Shown here: positions 1 through 13,261 of the stretch, one piece after another
Layout of the letters: every line of letters begins with the position of its first letter
How positions within the stretch are numbered: position 1 is the stretch's first letter
Assembly: GCA_007449985.2 (NCBI GenBank)
Contig: VIIQ02000030.1
Span: 124,001-188,000 of the forward strand
Length of the DNA stretch: 64,000 bases
Reading direction: 5' to 3'
Origin: Desmodesmus armatus
Taxonomy: Eukaryota; Chlorophyta; Chlorophyceae; Sphaeropleales; Scenedesmaceae
Notes under the pieces: model-generated
The model's input: the letters and a program-made list of their open reading frames with translations, nothing else
Databases searched by the model: none
Told to the model about the DNA's origin: nothing
Position numbers and translations under genes: made by a program

Positions 1-3000
1 TGCTTTGCTGCCCAGAGATTGTGAGTGTGCCGGGTCTGTCTGCACCACCACCATGTCACCCTGGCACCAACTATTACAGAGATCCGCAGCCGCGACCGTC
101 GTGACGCACCATGCCGCATGCGTTGACAATCTCCTCTCGGGTGACGGTGGGGCAGGCCATGGCGCCGACACCCACACGGAACTCTGCCATGGTGCGGTGG
201 AACTGCGCCCCACCATACAGCCGCATGTTGGTGTTGGGTAGGTCGTGTGGTGACACCAGCGGCTTGCCCTCGCCGGCAGTGAAGGCGCCTACAGCACGTC
301 AGCATCAGCCACCACAGAGTATGGGTTTTGCATGGGAGGTGCAGTAGGGATGGCCGATGCATGGTGGTTGCAAGCGGTGTCACAACACTGGCACACAGCT
401 TCAGCCACCAGATCTGGGGCTTGCTTGAGGCAACCGTCGCATTGAAGGCCGGGATTCCACTAAGTCACGCCGCAGAAGCTATGACTGCGGTCCCCTGGCT
501 GCAGGTTCTCCGGTAGCTAATAGTGCACATGCGGATGGGCACCACTCGCCCCTTCTCCGAACCCCAGAAAAGCAGGGGGTGCATGGCCAACTGGAACTGG
601 CAGCTGCATGCCATCAAGTACTCAACTCAGCAAGCACTGCGCAGGAAGCGCATGCACCTCACCTCCCATCATGTGCTCGTCAGCGAGTGTCTCTCCAAAG
701 CGGTCTGCTGGTGCTGCGACTGTTCCGCGCAGGAGCAGGTTGAGCTTGTTCAGGAAGGCCTCACGGAACATGCGGCCCTTCTCCTGCGCAGGTGCAGGCA
801 AGCCACACATGTCAGCGATGCAAAGACTGCACTGCTGAACAATGCAATCAACCTACATCAACTGTCCTGACTTATGTCTGGTGAAGATTGAGCGAGCCAA
901 AAGCTGTTGTTGGCCTTCGGGTGGCGCATCAAGCGGATTCACACCCAGCATGGTGGAGGCTACAAAGAGTTGGGATGTTGTGCTGGACAATCATACTGGT
1001 GGTACTGTTTGTGCCAAATCACCTTGAGCTTGTCTGTGGCCAGGTCATCCAGCTCCTTTTTGCTGGTGCCCAGGCGGTTCTCAGCCACACGGTGCTCGCG
1101 CTCCAGTAGGGGGACAATTGCGGGCACATTGTCCATGTACCGGCGCTGCAGGGCAGGAACAACCAGATCAGATAGTAACCAGATGGTCAGTTTGTAGCAG
1201 CAGCAAGGGGTGTTCACGTTGGATGTTGGAGGCGGTCCACACAGTGCAGCCGGGCAAGCACGTCTGTAAAAAGGTTCAGCAGTACCAGCCACAAAGATGA
1301 CATGCAAGCTGCAGACAGAAGTTTGAAAGGTGTGAGATCACCGTCCCTGCAAAGAGGGAGCATCCCACTGCTGGACGTGTATGCCATAGGCAGTAGGCTG
1401 ACCTGCAGCAGTGCCTCCAGGAACCTTCTCAGCTGGTGCACACCCAGCCGGCTCATCTCTGCCTGGTCCAACCTGTAGCAGCACCACAGAACACCTCCCA
1501 TATGTCAAGGCCCCAACTGTAGTGCATTGCTAGCTGCATCCTTGCATGTACATGCTGACACCTTGCATGCTGTAAAGTGATAATCACAGGCCACTCAGAA
1601 TGCTGCCAACAAGTATACTGCTGCACTCACTTCCTCTGCAGCTTTGTCTCCAGCTCCTGAATGTCCTGCATCTCACGTGAGGCAACCGCCTCCCTGAACT
1701 GGTCGTTGCTGCGGAAAGTTGACTCCCGTGTCAGGCCCACACGGCCAGACGGCACAGACCTACAGGTCAAACAGCCACACCGGCAACAGAGTCCTGGTCA
1801 GGAGTGCAGGCGGCTCACCCAAGGACGATAGGTATGCGTGGCTGCATACTGCTGCAAGTATACGTATGCCTCAGACTGTCTCTTGTTGATCTGGGTGGAG
1901 CAAATCCCTGATATGTATGGTAACACACATCCCAGTAGCACAGCACAGGGCAGTGCAGGACACACGCATTGCTGAGCTCACGTGAAGAAGGGTGTGCCGC
2001 CCAGCATGCTGAGGTCCGTGGTCAGCCCTGGTGCGTGCAGGAAGGCCTCCACGTCAGAGGGTGTGCTGAACTGGGGGATTCGCGTATCGAACTTCGTGCT
2101 GACCAGGACTGTGCGGGACAGCGTGGGGTCAACCTGCAGAACATGCAGCAGTGCACATACTTTTTTGGTGCGAGCAACACTGTACAAGCAGCAGCCAACA
2201 TTTTGAGTGAACACTATAACCAGACGCGGGGACATGACACAAGTTGGTTGTGCCACACAGGAAAGACCCAGACCACACTGGCTGACTGCCTGGCCCATGC
2301 AGCAGGTGCTGCATGCAAGGCGGCTGCGATCAACATCGCCATGTTTGCAGCACTTGCCTGCATGACTGTCCTGCGCGTGGTGGCGTTGAGCCAGTCTGAG
2401 CTGTCCTCCAGGCACAGGATGATGTACTCCTGCTGGGCCATCTTCTGAGTCACCATGGCCTCAACCTGGCGTGCTGCCACCTGCAGCGCTGAGTTTTTCT
2501 TACCAGGGGCTGCGGAGATCAGACCTGTGATTTGTCAAGGGTGTGGGGTGGGTGTATGGGGTCAGCTGGGCGCCAACAGCAGCACTGTTTGAGGTGGCTG
2601 CGAGCAGACTGTCCAGTTGCTGCCTTGTTGAATGACAAGAGCCTACTGCAGTCGTGCTGCAGCAGTGAGTGCAAGTGCTGCTGCTCCACGCCCAGGCAGA
2701 GCAAATTGCAGTGGTGTACAGCCATCAGTTGCTGCTGGCCAGGCTTATTGCTCACCAGGTGTGTCGATGATGGTCAGGTTTGGGCAGAACTTGTACTCAA
2801 TCCTGACAACAATCTCCTTGGCCCAGAACTGCTGCTCCTCCTCCAGGCGCGCATTCTCATTGTGGATGTGCTCCTGCAGCCAGCCAGCAAGAAGGGGTGG
2901 GGGTGCTGCATAGACTAGTGCTGTTGTGTGCTGTTATGGCATGTCACTGCGGCTATGTACCACGGAGGTCTGCCTGTGTGAGAGGGTTAGTGCATTGCAG

Positions 3001-4063
3001 CTCCAAGGCACCTTCAAGTGGGCTGGCCTTGGGCTCCAACCCTAGTGCACTAGCTTTTGCTGCTATGTCCCCCTGCTGCTGGCAGCTACCTGCAGTTCCT
3101 CCAGTGACACCTCCTGCTCCCCACTGTCCTCCGTCAGCAGGAAGCATGTGGGCTGCACTGCGCTGGAGTTGTACTTCATGTGCAGGGTGATGGGGCGCCT
3201 CGTCTTGGTGCCGCCACCCACATGGTTGAACTGGAACCCTGGAAGCAGGTGCAAGTAAGCCAGACAATGTGCGCATTGAGCTTGCTAACTGGAAGGCAGT
3301 GTCTGTACTGCTGCATATCAAACCTGCTGCACTGTCCAGGGCAAGGTTCACTGGCGTCCTGAAGCCCAGCTGTGACACTGCTTTGTCTGGATGCTGTATG
3401 GGCTTGTGTCTGTCTAGGAGGGGGGACTTGCAGCAGTCCATCAGGGCCTGATTATGCTGGTTGTGTAGCAGGCCCACAGCTCAGCTCCTACTAGTTTTTC
3501 TTACCCATGAGAGCCTCCACCAGTGCTGATTTGCCATCTGTCTGGTGGCCCACCACCAGGATTGCTGGGCTGTCAAAAGGCTTCTCGAAATCTGCACATC
3601 AGCAAATTAGGCAGTTCCTTCAGGGCTGCTGCTGCTAAGGCAACCCTTGGTGGGCTTATGGCTGGCAGGTTGGCGCCAAACCAACCACAGCAGCTGTTGT
3701 CCAGCCTTGCAAAAGTCGAAGGCTAGCTGGACGTAAGAACTTTCCATGGTGTCTCTGCAGTTTGCTGCTTTCAAGGGCAGCTGCCGTTAGTTCCTGCTGT
3801 TGTTGGTTCTGGCTGGGGCTTGACCTGAGCAGCAGCAGTTTCCTGCTGAGCTCTGGGTCAGCTTTGGCTGCATGCCCACCTTGTGCCAAGCCGTGCAGCT
3901 CAGCATACGCCTCATACAGCCTCTCGTTTGCGCACATCAGTCGGAAGTCGTTCCTGTTTAGTGCGTTGCCCTGAGTTGGTGAGCTGCGTGCTGCTGCTGG
4001 AGTGCTGCGCTCATCGCCATCGTCAGCAGTATCAGAAGTCTCTCCATATCTGGACCGCATCAT
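1..4063 (-). CDS. DRP5B: Dynamin-related GTPase of chloroplast division, DRP5B/ARC5 type (3' part beyond left edge)
   Basis: Large GTPase that forms a ring on the cytosolic face of dividing chloroplasts (and peroxisomes in plants) and helps constrict them. Eleven exons are visible, in gene order: 3880-4063, 3505-3591, 3090-3238, 2756-2873, 2358-2524, 1982-2133, 1631-1759, 1403-1472, 1023-1145, 663-783, 110-288; phases agree at every junction. Visible motifs: P-loop GHQTDGKS (about residues 76-83) encoded by exon 2, switch II IIDTPG at the end of exon 4, and VSTKFDT in exon 6. FNHVGGGTKTRRPITLHMKY in exon 3 and GTVAAPADRFGETLADE in exon 10 match the ARC5 branch rather than DRP1/DRP3. The start was put at the first ATG of the open frame (two adjacent Met codons); the frame is open further upstream but has no ATG. 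The intron after exon 5 has a GC donor. The next exon, after NACGM, could not be placed before the edge. Confidence 0.93.
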
Positions 4064-4733
4064 GGCTTGATGCGTGAGCCTGTCCTGTCCAACGTTCAGA
4101 GGGTTGTCGCTGTGGACTGAACGTAAGCAGGCTGGTGAGGCTGACAGTACGTGTAGAGCTTCCGAATGTTCGTGGGAAGTCTTGAGCGGTTGCTCACAAT
4201 GGGCTTTGCCACTGCTGTTCGCATGTTTGACGGTCACACGTTATTCTTTCCCTGGATGCGCTCGAATTGCGACGTCTCTTAGTCGCGATCAGTCATGGTT
4301 GGCTAAGCATCAACGTTCTTTGCTGGGCAGAGCCCCTGGCCGCTGCTTCTCAGCCAATTTTGTGGTGCTGCTTTTGCTGCTGGTGACTTTCGGTGAGGAG
4401 CTGTGAATGGTGCTCAATTGATGCTCTGAAGTCTAATGGTGCAGTTCTTAGGAGCCTTATCAATAGCAGGGGCCGGGGTGCACCCTCAGCACCTAGTCAG
4501 GCTCCCACCAGATGGACCTTCAGAAGGACAGGTCACAACAGCTTCTGCACAAAGCACAGCACAAGCAAGTTGGCGTTTCAAATAACACAGGCCCGTCCAA
4601 ACACCTGTTTAGACTGCAATCGGACATCACCCAACAAGCAGCGTCGATCGAGGCATATGCACCCAACACCTCACAATTGCTGCCGTCATGGCCGCACCGC
4701 TGCCACCATCGCTGTGCCTGCAGGTGGCTTGCC
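4064..4733. promoter_or_regulatory. Divergent promoter region between DRP5B and GlyRS
   Basis: About 670 bases lie between the two chosen start codons, which point away from each other, so both promoters and both 5' leaders must sit here. An in-frame ATG at 4512 could lengthen the synthetase by 74 residues, but the sequence just before 4734 (a ctgcag followed by the ATG context) could also be the end of a 5' leader intron. No certain TATA box was seen. The shared promoter is inferred from layout only. Confidence 0.55.
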
Positions 4734-7700
4734 ATGAACGTCACACAGGTGCCCAGCACCAGCAGCATGCGCCCATGCTTAAGCTCTCTGCGCAAGCTGT
4801 CCCTTGTAATGCGCCCCACAGCCCTGCGCAGCAGCAGTGCACTGGCCACCCATGCCCCTGTGTCAGCACAGCTGTGCCGCGCCAGCAGCACCCACAGGCA
4901 GCTGTCAGCACGGGTGCTGTCACCTGCAGCACAGCATGCTCTGCAGCAGCAGCGACGAGCAGTCTCCAGGAGCCTGGTCACAACCTCAGCAGCTGCTCCT
5001 GCTGTTGCTGAGCAGCCGACATCTGCATCAACGCCGCAACAGCAGTCAGGGCACAGTAATGGTGCAGGCAGCAAGGATATTGCCAGAACAGCCCCTACCT
5101 TTCAGGAGGCAGTCAAGCGGCTGCAGGACTACTGGTCGAAACAGGGCTGCATCGTGTGGCTGCCTCACAACACTGAGGTTGGCGCAGGCACAATGAACCC
5201 TGCCACCTTCCTGAGGTGAGGACAGCAGCAGGATACTTGAACTGACAGGGTGTACAATTTTGGCTCGGCGGAATAATGACAGGAATGTTCCGCTTGACAC
5301 GTAGTGAAAGCCATGTGTGACTGCACTTGCTGCCCCACTACCTGCCACACCTGATAGCAATGTTCATGACCAAGGTGACTTGTAAAGGGGTATGGAAAGG
5401 ACAGCGAGTGCAGCCGGATGTGAGCTTCCAGTACGGTGTCCTTCAACACAACAGTTGGCATGGGTGCTCTTCTCCTGCAACTAGGGCACCCCGCTCTGTC
5501 CGCTGCCAGCAGTGCATGGTCTGTTGGCTCTGGCTTACCACCTCCTTGGCTGCCAAGCCTCAATTGCCCAGGCTGTTCAGCATGTATGTACAGTGGTAGC
5601 AGCTGCGTCAATCGCAACGCCTGTGGGTGCCTTGCAGGGTCTTGGGCCCAGAGCCCTGGAATGTGTGCTATGCAGAGCCCAGCATTCGCCCAGACGACAG
5701 CAGGTGAGGCAGGGGCAGGTGCTGTGGTGCAGCAGTGCGTGATTTGTGCCAGGAAACTCAGCAATGCCCGTCTCAAGCATCTGCAGCTGGCTTGGTGCTG
5801 ATATGTTTGCAGGGCGCTGCCTATGGCCAGCAGTATGCACAGGGCTGCCGCGTCACTAGCCAACAGCAGCAGGACCAAAGTGATGTCAGCACAAGCGTGC
5901 CGCATGCGCTCCTGCATGGTGGACCCTGCCCTGCTCAACCATGTGTGTGGGCTGCCCGCAGGTATGGTGACAACCCCAACCGTGTACAGCGCCACACTCA
6001 GTTCCAGGTCATCCTCAAGCCTGACCCTGGGAATGCACAGGAGCTGTACCTGGGCAGCCTTGAGGCCCTTGGCATTGACACTTCAGCACATGATGTCCGG
6101 TGCGTGGGGTTGGGATTGTTGGGTCATGGAGCAGGTGGCTGCGTGGCAGTGGGCGGGCAGGCTTGTCTGAGGGCATAGCTGTGCACAAGGTCTATGCAGC
6201 AGGCCCCAGACTGCTTCTTGGCTGCTTTTTTTACTGGGTGGTGCCAAGGCTCACCAAGTCGTGTAGCTCTTGGTGGCCTGAATTGGCCTGAATCACGGCC
6301 GTGCGCGACAATGGCAGCGCCCCTCATCGTTGAATGCAGGTACCTGCAGCTGCAGCCCTCCCTGGCTACCGAGGTCTCACCTTGCTACATGCTGTGCTAT
6401 GCTGTGTGGTGTGGCATGCAGGTTTGTTGAGGACAACTGGGAGTCCCCCGTGCTGGGTGCCTGGGGCCTTGGCTGGGAGGTGTGGCTGGACGGAATGGAG
6501 GTCACTCAGTTCACTTACTTCCAGCAGGTATGAGTCGCTGACAACACTGACAGCAACGTTGCTGCACTGGTTGGGCGCTAACTTTTCAAGAGGATGCAAT
6601 TGCCTTGCAAGGCTCTGCATTGATGTTGGACAGCCAACAAAAGCTGCACAGCATGCTACGAGCTGCGTGGCTGCTTAGCTGCATGCATGTTTGCTGCCCC
6701 CACTAGCTTGCCGCCAGTACAGGTCGCTGTGCTTGACCTTTGCATGCATTTGCGCCGAGGCAGCAACACACTTGTGATCCTTCTTGCCATCACCAAAGCT
6801 TTGAGAGCTACGGCTGGTTGCTTGACTGTAATCACCATGCCATGTGCTGCTGCTGGTGCTGGTGGTGGCTTCTAGGCTGGTGGCAAGGTGCTGGATGCCC
6901 CTGCTGTGGAGATCACATACGGTCTGGAGCGCATCCTGATGTCACTGCAGGGTGTGAAGCACTTCAGGGACATTAGGTGCGGACGGCTGGGTCCTAGCGC
7001 GTGTAGAGATGGCTTCTGCACCTCCTTGGTATGCAGCACTCGCGGCGTCCCCTGCTGACGCTGAGTCAGCCTGTTCTATTGCAGCATGCCATATGCAGCA
7101 GTTGCCCTCGCCACCACCGAGAGGGTGATGGTAAATGGCCTCCTGTAATGGCTCGTGAAGTTGTAGATTGTTTTCTTGTGGATTGTATGGCACTGCCATG
7201 CCAGTCATTCAACTGCGAATGTTGAGTATGTGCCGCCTGTGGTCACGCCTGTTGCTGCCATTCTGCCATGCAGGTACTCCGAGGATGTCACATATGGTGA
7301 GCTGTTCCTGCAGAATGAGTATGAGATGAGCTGCTACAATTTGGATGAGGCTGACGTGTCAGAGCAGCGCAAGCGCTTCAACCTGTATGAGGCAGAGGTG
7401 AGCCCTTCTGCAGTACCAATGTTTTTGTGATTTCACTTTTGGCTGCTGATGCGAATGAACTTAGCCGTGTGCAGGAACGTAGCTGTTGAACACCTGCTCA
7501 ATAATCTGGATGGCTTTGCAAGGACCCCTTGCCACGCGATGTACTGCCTGCGGTAGCTTTATGTGGCTGCCTTGACCTCGACTGAAGTAGTGTGTTGCCG
7601 CTGGTGCTGTATGGCTACTTTGCAACGCATGCTGTTGCACTGAGACCCAAGCAACCTCACTGCGGCTGTTTCATGTTTTGTAGGCTCGCCGCATGCTGTC

Positions 7701-10700
7701 CAAGCGCCTGCCAGTGCCTGCCTATGACATGCTGCTCAAGTGCAGTCACGCATTCAACGTGCTGGACGCACGCGGCGCTGTCGGTGTCACAGAGCGTGCT
7801 GACTGCTTTGCCACTATGAGGGCGCTTGCTAGGGAAGTCACAGGTGGGTGCAGCACTGACAGCTTTGCCTCTGGCGGCCAGAGATTAGTTAAGGGTCTTC
7901 AAACGTCTTTTAAACCCTAGTGGGGCTCGACCCGTGCCCTTGGCTTCTCAGGCCACAGCAATCGTGGCGGCCAACGTTGCTGAGTGTGGGTGCGTCCAGC
8001 GTCGTGCGTGCATGGCGCTGATGCCGTGCGGCATCTGTCACTGCGACATTTGCCAGATTATGCTTGGCAGCAGTAGCACCGTGGCGGAGAGACTTGGACC
8101 CAGAGCTAGGGATGTGCCTGTTACCAGCTTGCTGTCAAGCTTAATCTGTCACACCTCCGTCAGTTGAGGCTCAGGTGCACAAGCTCACACGATCTTATGT
8201 TGACCGCTGCAGGCCTGTGGATTGCGCGCCGTGAGGAGTTGGGACACCCCCTCGGCACCATCACCCCCACCAGCCTGTCGAGCAGCAGTGATGATGATGC
8301 AGCTGCAGCAGCAGCCAGCCGGGCTGGCAGCAGCAGCCCTGAGCTGTTTGTGCTGGAGGTGGGCAGTGAGGAGCTGCCTCCTGATGATGTGCTGTCAGGA
8401 ATGGATCAGCTGAGGTGAGCCCTGCACTTGGTTGTTGCACCGTCAGCACAGCGGCTCTGATAGTGGCATGCGCGATTTGGCGGGCTGCAAGTGTCAGTCG
8501 CTTGAAGTAGTTGTGATTGAAGTTGGTGCTGGGTGTGCTCACTCGCCCTCTTTGGTGAGGCAGTTGCCAACAATCCCACCACCTGTGGCTGACACACGCC
8601 AACACAGTTGTCTGACTAAGGAGGGGGGGGCATGCCTTTCTTTGACGGGCACTAGAGCCCACTTTGGAGGATCCAGGGGTGTGCCAAGGTTTCCTGACAG
8701 ACCCAGATGATTGCGCTGACTTGTAGCGTTCATGCATGATTGCTGTCACTGACATGTTGCAGGGAGCGCGTGCCGGCGTTGCTGTCAAAGCTGCGGCTGC
8801 AGCACGGTACTGTGGAGGTGCATGGCACACCCAGGCGCTTGGCAGTACTGGTGCATGACCTTGCAGCTGCACAGACACCCCAGGAATCCAAGGTGGGGGT
8901 CACAAAGTCCACACTGACCACCACAGACATGTTGTGCTGGGCACCTCCTTTGTTCCCTGCTAGGTCGTCCTAGAGGTGGTGTATGTGGTGCATGCGTGAT
9001 CAACACGGCAGTACATAGCTGCAGGAGACCTCATGCACACCCCACTACAGCCCTATGGGTGTGCGCTACACACCTGCATACAGCAATTTATGGAGTCTGA
9101 TCGCCTCGAAAGGCCTGCAGGAAAAGGGTACCTTGCCAGGCTGCTGGCGCCGGCTTACAAGTCACGGAGTCCTTGCACACCCCTCATGAGCCAGCCCAGG
9201 GAATGATTGTTGGATGGCAATACATAGTATGCCTGAGGCCTTACAGGTGCCAGGCTGCGCAGGAAAATGCTTTTCATGCATCCATTAAATGATTCAGTGT
9301 TGGTCAACAGCAGAACCGGCCAGGACCTCAGAGATGACTTGTGCTGTGTGTGGTGTGTGTCGGCAGGTGCGTGGGCCCCCCGCCAAGGCTGCCTTTGATG
9401 CTTCCGGCAAGCCCACCAAGGCTCTGGAGGGCTTCTGCCGCAAGGCTGGGGTGTCTGTGGATGCAGTGCTGCGTGAGGCAGATGCCAAGGGGGTGGAGTA
9501 CTGCTGGGTGGAGGTGAAGGATGCAGGCAAACCTGCTGCAGAGGTGGGTGACATGCACATCAGTGCCGTGTTTTGCAAAATCTTCAGCAGCGTTTGGTCG
9601 TTCAGCGATTACTATCATATGATGTGGCAGCATTCAGATTGCAGTTGTGCTGTGGTGCCTCACTACAAGCTAGGTGCGCGATCATGCCAAGCCTGTGCCA
9701 CCCATGATGTGGCTGGTAGAGCACTTCGTCTGTGTGTAAGCTGCCCTTGGTCCCTGTTGACAGGTTGTTGGCGACAACTACATGGCCGCAGGTGCTTGGG
9801 TCTGAGCTGCCTGGTCTAGTGAGCAGCCTCTCCTTCAAGAAGAGCATGCGCTGGGACGGCTTCGGTGTTGCCTACAGCCGCCCCATGCGCTGGCTGCTGG
9901 CCCTGCACGGCGACACACCCATCGCATTTAGCTACGGCGGTATCGTGGCCAGCCCCAGCACACGCGTCCTGCGCAACGCACCGCAGCCTCAGCTGCAGGT
10001 GCCGTCAGCTGACAGCTACTTGGAGGTGTTGCAGAAGGAGGCCATCCAGCTGGACTTTGCCGCCCGGCGGAAGGCCATCTGGGAGGGCGCCTCTGCTGCT
10101 GCTGCCGAGGTCAGTAGGGTATACCCTACGTAGGGCGTCCTGGTTGGCGCCGACACCTGGGTGCTGCTGGCGCACACTGCCATGCTTGGCCCATGTGCAA
10201 TGTGGCAGGGGGTTTGACAGCAATACTGAATAAGGACTTTTGTCGGCATGCATGACCCAAAGCAGAGTACCGTCAGTGGCGCAGTAAACCTGTAGGCCAG
10301 TCCCTCCATCGACATACTGCCATGTGCAATGTGGCAGGGGGCTTGACACTAACTGACAGGGCTGACAGGGCTTCTGTGGGCCACGTCCCTCCGTTGGCAG
10401 CCATACTGCCAGTGTATGTGCTCTGGGTGCGAGCTAGCACGTGGTATGTGCACAACTCACCCCACATGCGTCTGGCTGCCCTTTCAACATGGCGTTGTGC
10501 AGGTTGGTGGCATCATCCCTGAGTCAGCCTCGGGTGACCTTCTGGATGAGGTGGCTAACCTGGTGGAGAGCCCAACTGTCATCAGGGGCAGCTTTGACCA
10601 AGCCTTCCTGGACCTACCAGAGTGAGTGCTAATCATCAGTGATGAACATCAATGTCACATGCAGCCATCGCAATACTCTACGCCTTCAACAGAGGGACCT

Positions 10701-12973
10701 TGTGTTTGAATACTAACAAGCGGGGGGTCTTCATCCACACGAATTAGTCAGGGATCCTTGTTTCAAGCATTGAAAGCTGAGTGACATCACTCCTGCTGTG
10801 CTGCCTGCAGGGACGTGCTGGTCATGGTGATGCGCAAGCACCAGCGCTACTTCCCAGTCTTCTCAGCAGAGGGCAAGCTGCTGCCTGCCTTCATCACTGT
10901 GGCCAACGGCCCTGTTGACCCTGCTGCCGTTGCTGCTGGCAATGAGGCTGTGCTGCGCGCGCGGTTTGAGGATGCAACATTCTTCTACAAGCAGGATCTG
11001 GAGCAGCAGCTGGCTGACTTCAAGTAGGTGGCTGTTGCATTGGATGGTGTGCTGTGTCTTGGTGTGGTGGGGGTGTGTACTTAGCGCTGCTGTCACTTAT
11101 AAGTGACAGTAATTACTGTGAGTGAGTGATGGGGTACAGGTGATGGTGGTGCTTGCCCCAACATCACAACGCAGTGTGGCGGCCGCCTGAGCTGTGTGTT
11201 TGGCGCTAACACTGGGCTGTTGTCAGTGCTGGGAAAAGTGGATGCATGGGTTTGACACCACTATGCCATCAGGGTCAGACGCCTGCAGGCCGGGATGGGC
11301 CGTGCCATCTTCCACTGACTGTGTGTGCTGCACGCTGCTGCTGCTGCTGCTGCCGCTGCCGTGCACCAGGCCCAAGCTGAAGGGCACCCTGTTCCAGAAA
11401 GACCTTGGCTCCATATATGACAAGAACCTGCGCGTGGAGGCCCTCACACCCGCCCTGGCAGAAGCCATGGGCTTCAGTGCAGCCAAGGAGACAGCAGCAG
11501 CCGCAGCAGCTCTGTGCAAAGCAGATCTGGCCACATCCACTGTCACAGAAATGACAGCGCTGGCTGGAACCATGGGCAGGCACTATGCGACAAAGCAGGG
11601 CCTGCCGCAGGATGTTGCTACAGCTGTGTTTGAGGCTGTGTTGCCTCGCCAGGCGGGGGACATCCTGCCTGCCACGCCGGCTGGCATTGTGGTGGCTGTA
11701 GCGGACAGGTTGGACAGCTTGGTGGGCCTGGTGGCAGCAGTGGGTGCACCCAGTGCTACAGCTGACCCCTACGGCCTGCGCCGGGCAGCTTACGGCATGT
11801 TGCAGGTGAGGTTATGTGCTGGTTGGGGTAGAGCTGGAATTAGGTTGCAGGGATGGTAAAAAGCGTCTGCGCTGGGTGCAACAGGGGTGATGGAACTGCA
11901 GCAGGCGACACTGCTGGGTGAGAGGTGTGACTTCTTGTGAGATGCAGGGACTCACTCCTCTCAGGTGCTAAGAAGGCTGTGGAGCAAGGGTGCAAGTGCC
12001 TGCATGTTTGAGCTGAAGACAGCATTGCAAAGGGACACATTTTGCTGAGACTGTGTTGTGTGTCTGTGTGCTGTTGCCCCAGACGCTGGTCTCCAACAAT
12101 GTGTCGATGAGCTTGTCATCAGCAGTGGCGTTGGCCGCAGCGCAGCAGCCGCTGAGCGTCACCCAGCAGCAGCAGGATGCTGTGCTGGACTTTGTGGGCA
12201 GGAGGCTGGAGCAGCTGCTGAGTGATGCAGGGGTGTCTGCAGAAGCAGGTGGGCCTTGTGGAGGTTTTGGCGGCGTCTGAGTATCTATGGCCGGTGCTTC
12301 AGTATGTGATTGCTATGCATCAAGTTATGATCGCTGCGCGTAGGACAACCAGCTGCAGTAGTGAGGCCATATGGGCAAGTGGCAGCTGAGGCGTCCGTCC
12401 GTCAGCAATTTGAAGGGGTAGCTGAACGGTCCTGTCAGCAGTCAGTTCCCAGGATGTTGCAATCTTCAGCAAGACATTTCTCGCTGTTGTGCGTGCTCTT
12501 TTTTTGTTTGGTTTCCTGCAGTGCGCGCCGTGCTGGCAGAGCGCGGTGACGACCCTGCCCTCGCCTCATCCACTGCCACACAGCTGCAGCAAGCTCTGGA
12601 CGCAGGCGCAGACAGCCCGCTGCCAGCCCTCATGACAGCACTCGCGCGCCCAACGCGCATTGTGCGCGGCAAGCCCGTCGACCGCAGCTGCAAGGTTGAC
12701 GCAGCGCTGTTTGAGCATGCAGAGGAGCACAAGCTCTTTGACGCATACCAGGCAACAGCACAGCAGCTCCAGCAGCAGCAGGGCAGCAGGCACAGTGTGG
12801 AGCAGTGGCTGGCAGCTGTGCAGCCGCTGGTGGCTCCGATTGATGCCTTTTTCGATAAGGTGTTTGTCATGTGTGAGGATGAGAAGGTGCGCATCAACAG
12901 GCTGGCCCTGTTGAGGGATGTTGCTGGAGTCACAAAGGGCTTTGTGGACCTCAGCCAGTTGCCGGGGTTTTAG
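4734..12973 (+). CDS. Organellar glycyl-tRNA synthetase, bacterial-type alpha-beta fusion (EDD1-like)
   Basis: Charges glycine onto tRNA-Gly in the plastid and probably mitochondrion. Sixteen exons: 4734-5215, 5638-5703, 5962-6099, 6422-6527, 6876-6976, 7274-7397, 7684-7843, 8213-8414, 8763-8892, 9367-9543, 9792-10109, 10503-10621, 10811-11023, 11370-11805, 12083-12248, 12522-12973; all phases agree and give about 1129 residues, close to plant EDD1. The first ~115 residues are Ser/Ala/Arg-rich with few acids, like a transit peptide. The alpha catalytic part (GlyQ) starts near [18 protein letters not shown], with [11 protein letters not shown] and [10 protein letters not shown] further on. A Ser/Asp/Ala-rich linker (about residues 411-434) joins it to the beta part (GlyS), which starts with [16 protein letters not shown] near residue 436 and includes the C-terminal anticodon-binding region ending at a TAG. 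The start at 4734 is preferred to 4512 because of its context and the transit-like N-terminus. Confidence 0.95.
10190..10348 (+). repeat. Direct repeat in GlyRS intron 11
   Basis: A roughly 27-base sequence beginning ccatgtgcaatgtggcaggg occurs near 10191 and again near 10319, about 128 bases apart, both in the intron between the exons ending at 10109 and starting at 10503. It looks like a small local duplication; no function is implied. Confidence 0.6.
11090..11109. repeat. Perfect 20-base palindrome in GlyRS intron 13
   Basis: The sequence CTGTCACTTATAAGTGACAG equals its own reverse complement. It lies in the intron between the exons ending at 11023 and starting at 11370, well away from both splice sites. 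It could form a small hairpin or be a binding site for a dimeric protein; neither is shown. Confidence 0.75.
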
Positions 12974-13082
12974 GCGGTTATCAGGGTTGGAAGCGGATGC
13001 AGTTATCGTGAGGTTCTGGGTTTTTGCTGTCCTGCTGTGCTGTGCCGTGTGAGCCGCACTTGGCTCCTTTTGCTCTGGAACC

Positions 13083-13087
13083 TGTAA
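13083..13087 (+). terminator. TGTAA polyadenylation signal, GlyRS
   Basis: TGTAA lies 110 bases after the GlyRS stop codon. TGTAA is the usual polyadenylation signal of green algae. Assignment rests on motif and distance only. Confidence 0.55.
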
Positions 13088-13256
13088 TGGCTTTGCACTG
13101 GCAGTTGGCGTTCTGGAACTGGCTACACTGGCAGGTTGGGGTGTTGCTTTTGCATCATTGAAGTGCTGTTCCACGGCATGGCGCAGTACATACATCATGG
13201 CCTTTAGTGATAAGAGCATGTGAGTTTGCTCCAGCAGTTGAACGATTGTCGTGAAT

Positions 13257-13261
13257 TTACA
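13257..13261 (-). terminator. TGTAA polyadenylation signal, 225-base exon gene
   Basis: TTACA on the plus strand (TGTAA on the minus strand), about 645 bases downstream of the stop codon at 13906. It is the first such motif seen after the stop codon. Confidence 0.4.

Noticed and set aside
4064..4237. Longer DRP5B start at 4237
   Set aside because: The upstream extension of the frame begins with GTG; the first ATG is at 4063 and gives an N-terminus of the length seen in ARC5 relatives.
4512..4733. ATG at 4512 as GlyRS start
   Set aside because: In frame, but the extra 74 residues do not look like part of a transit peptide, whereas 4734 starts one directly and has a better context. Kept as an alternative.
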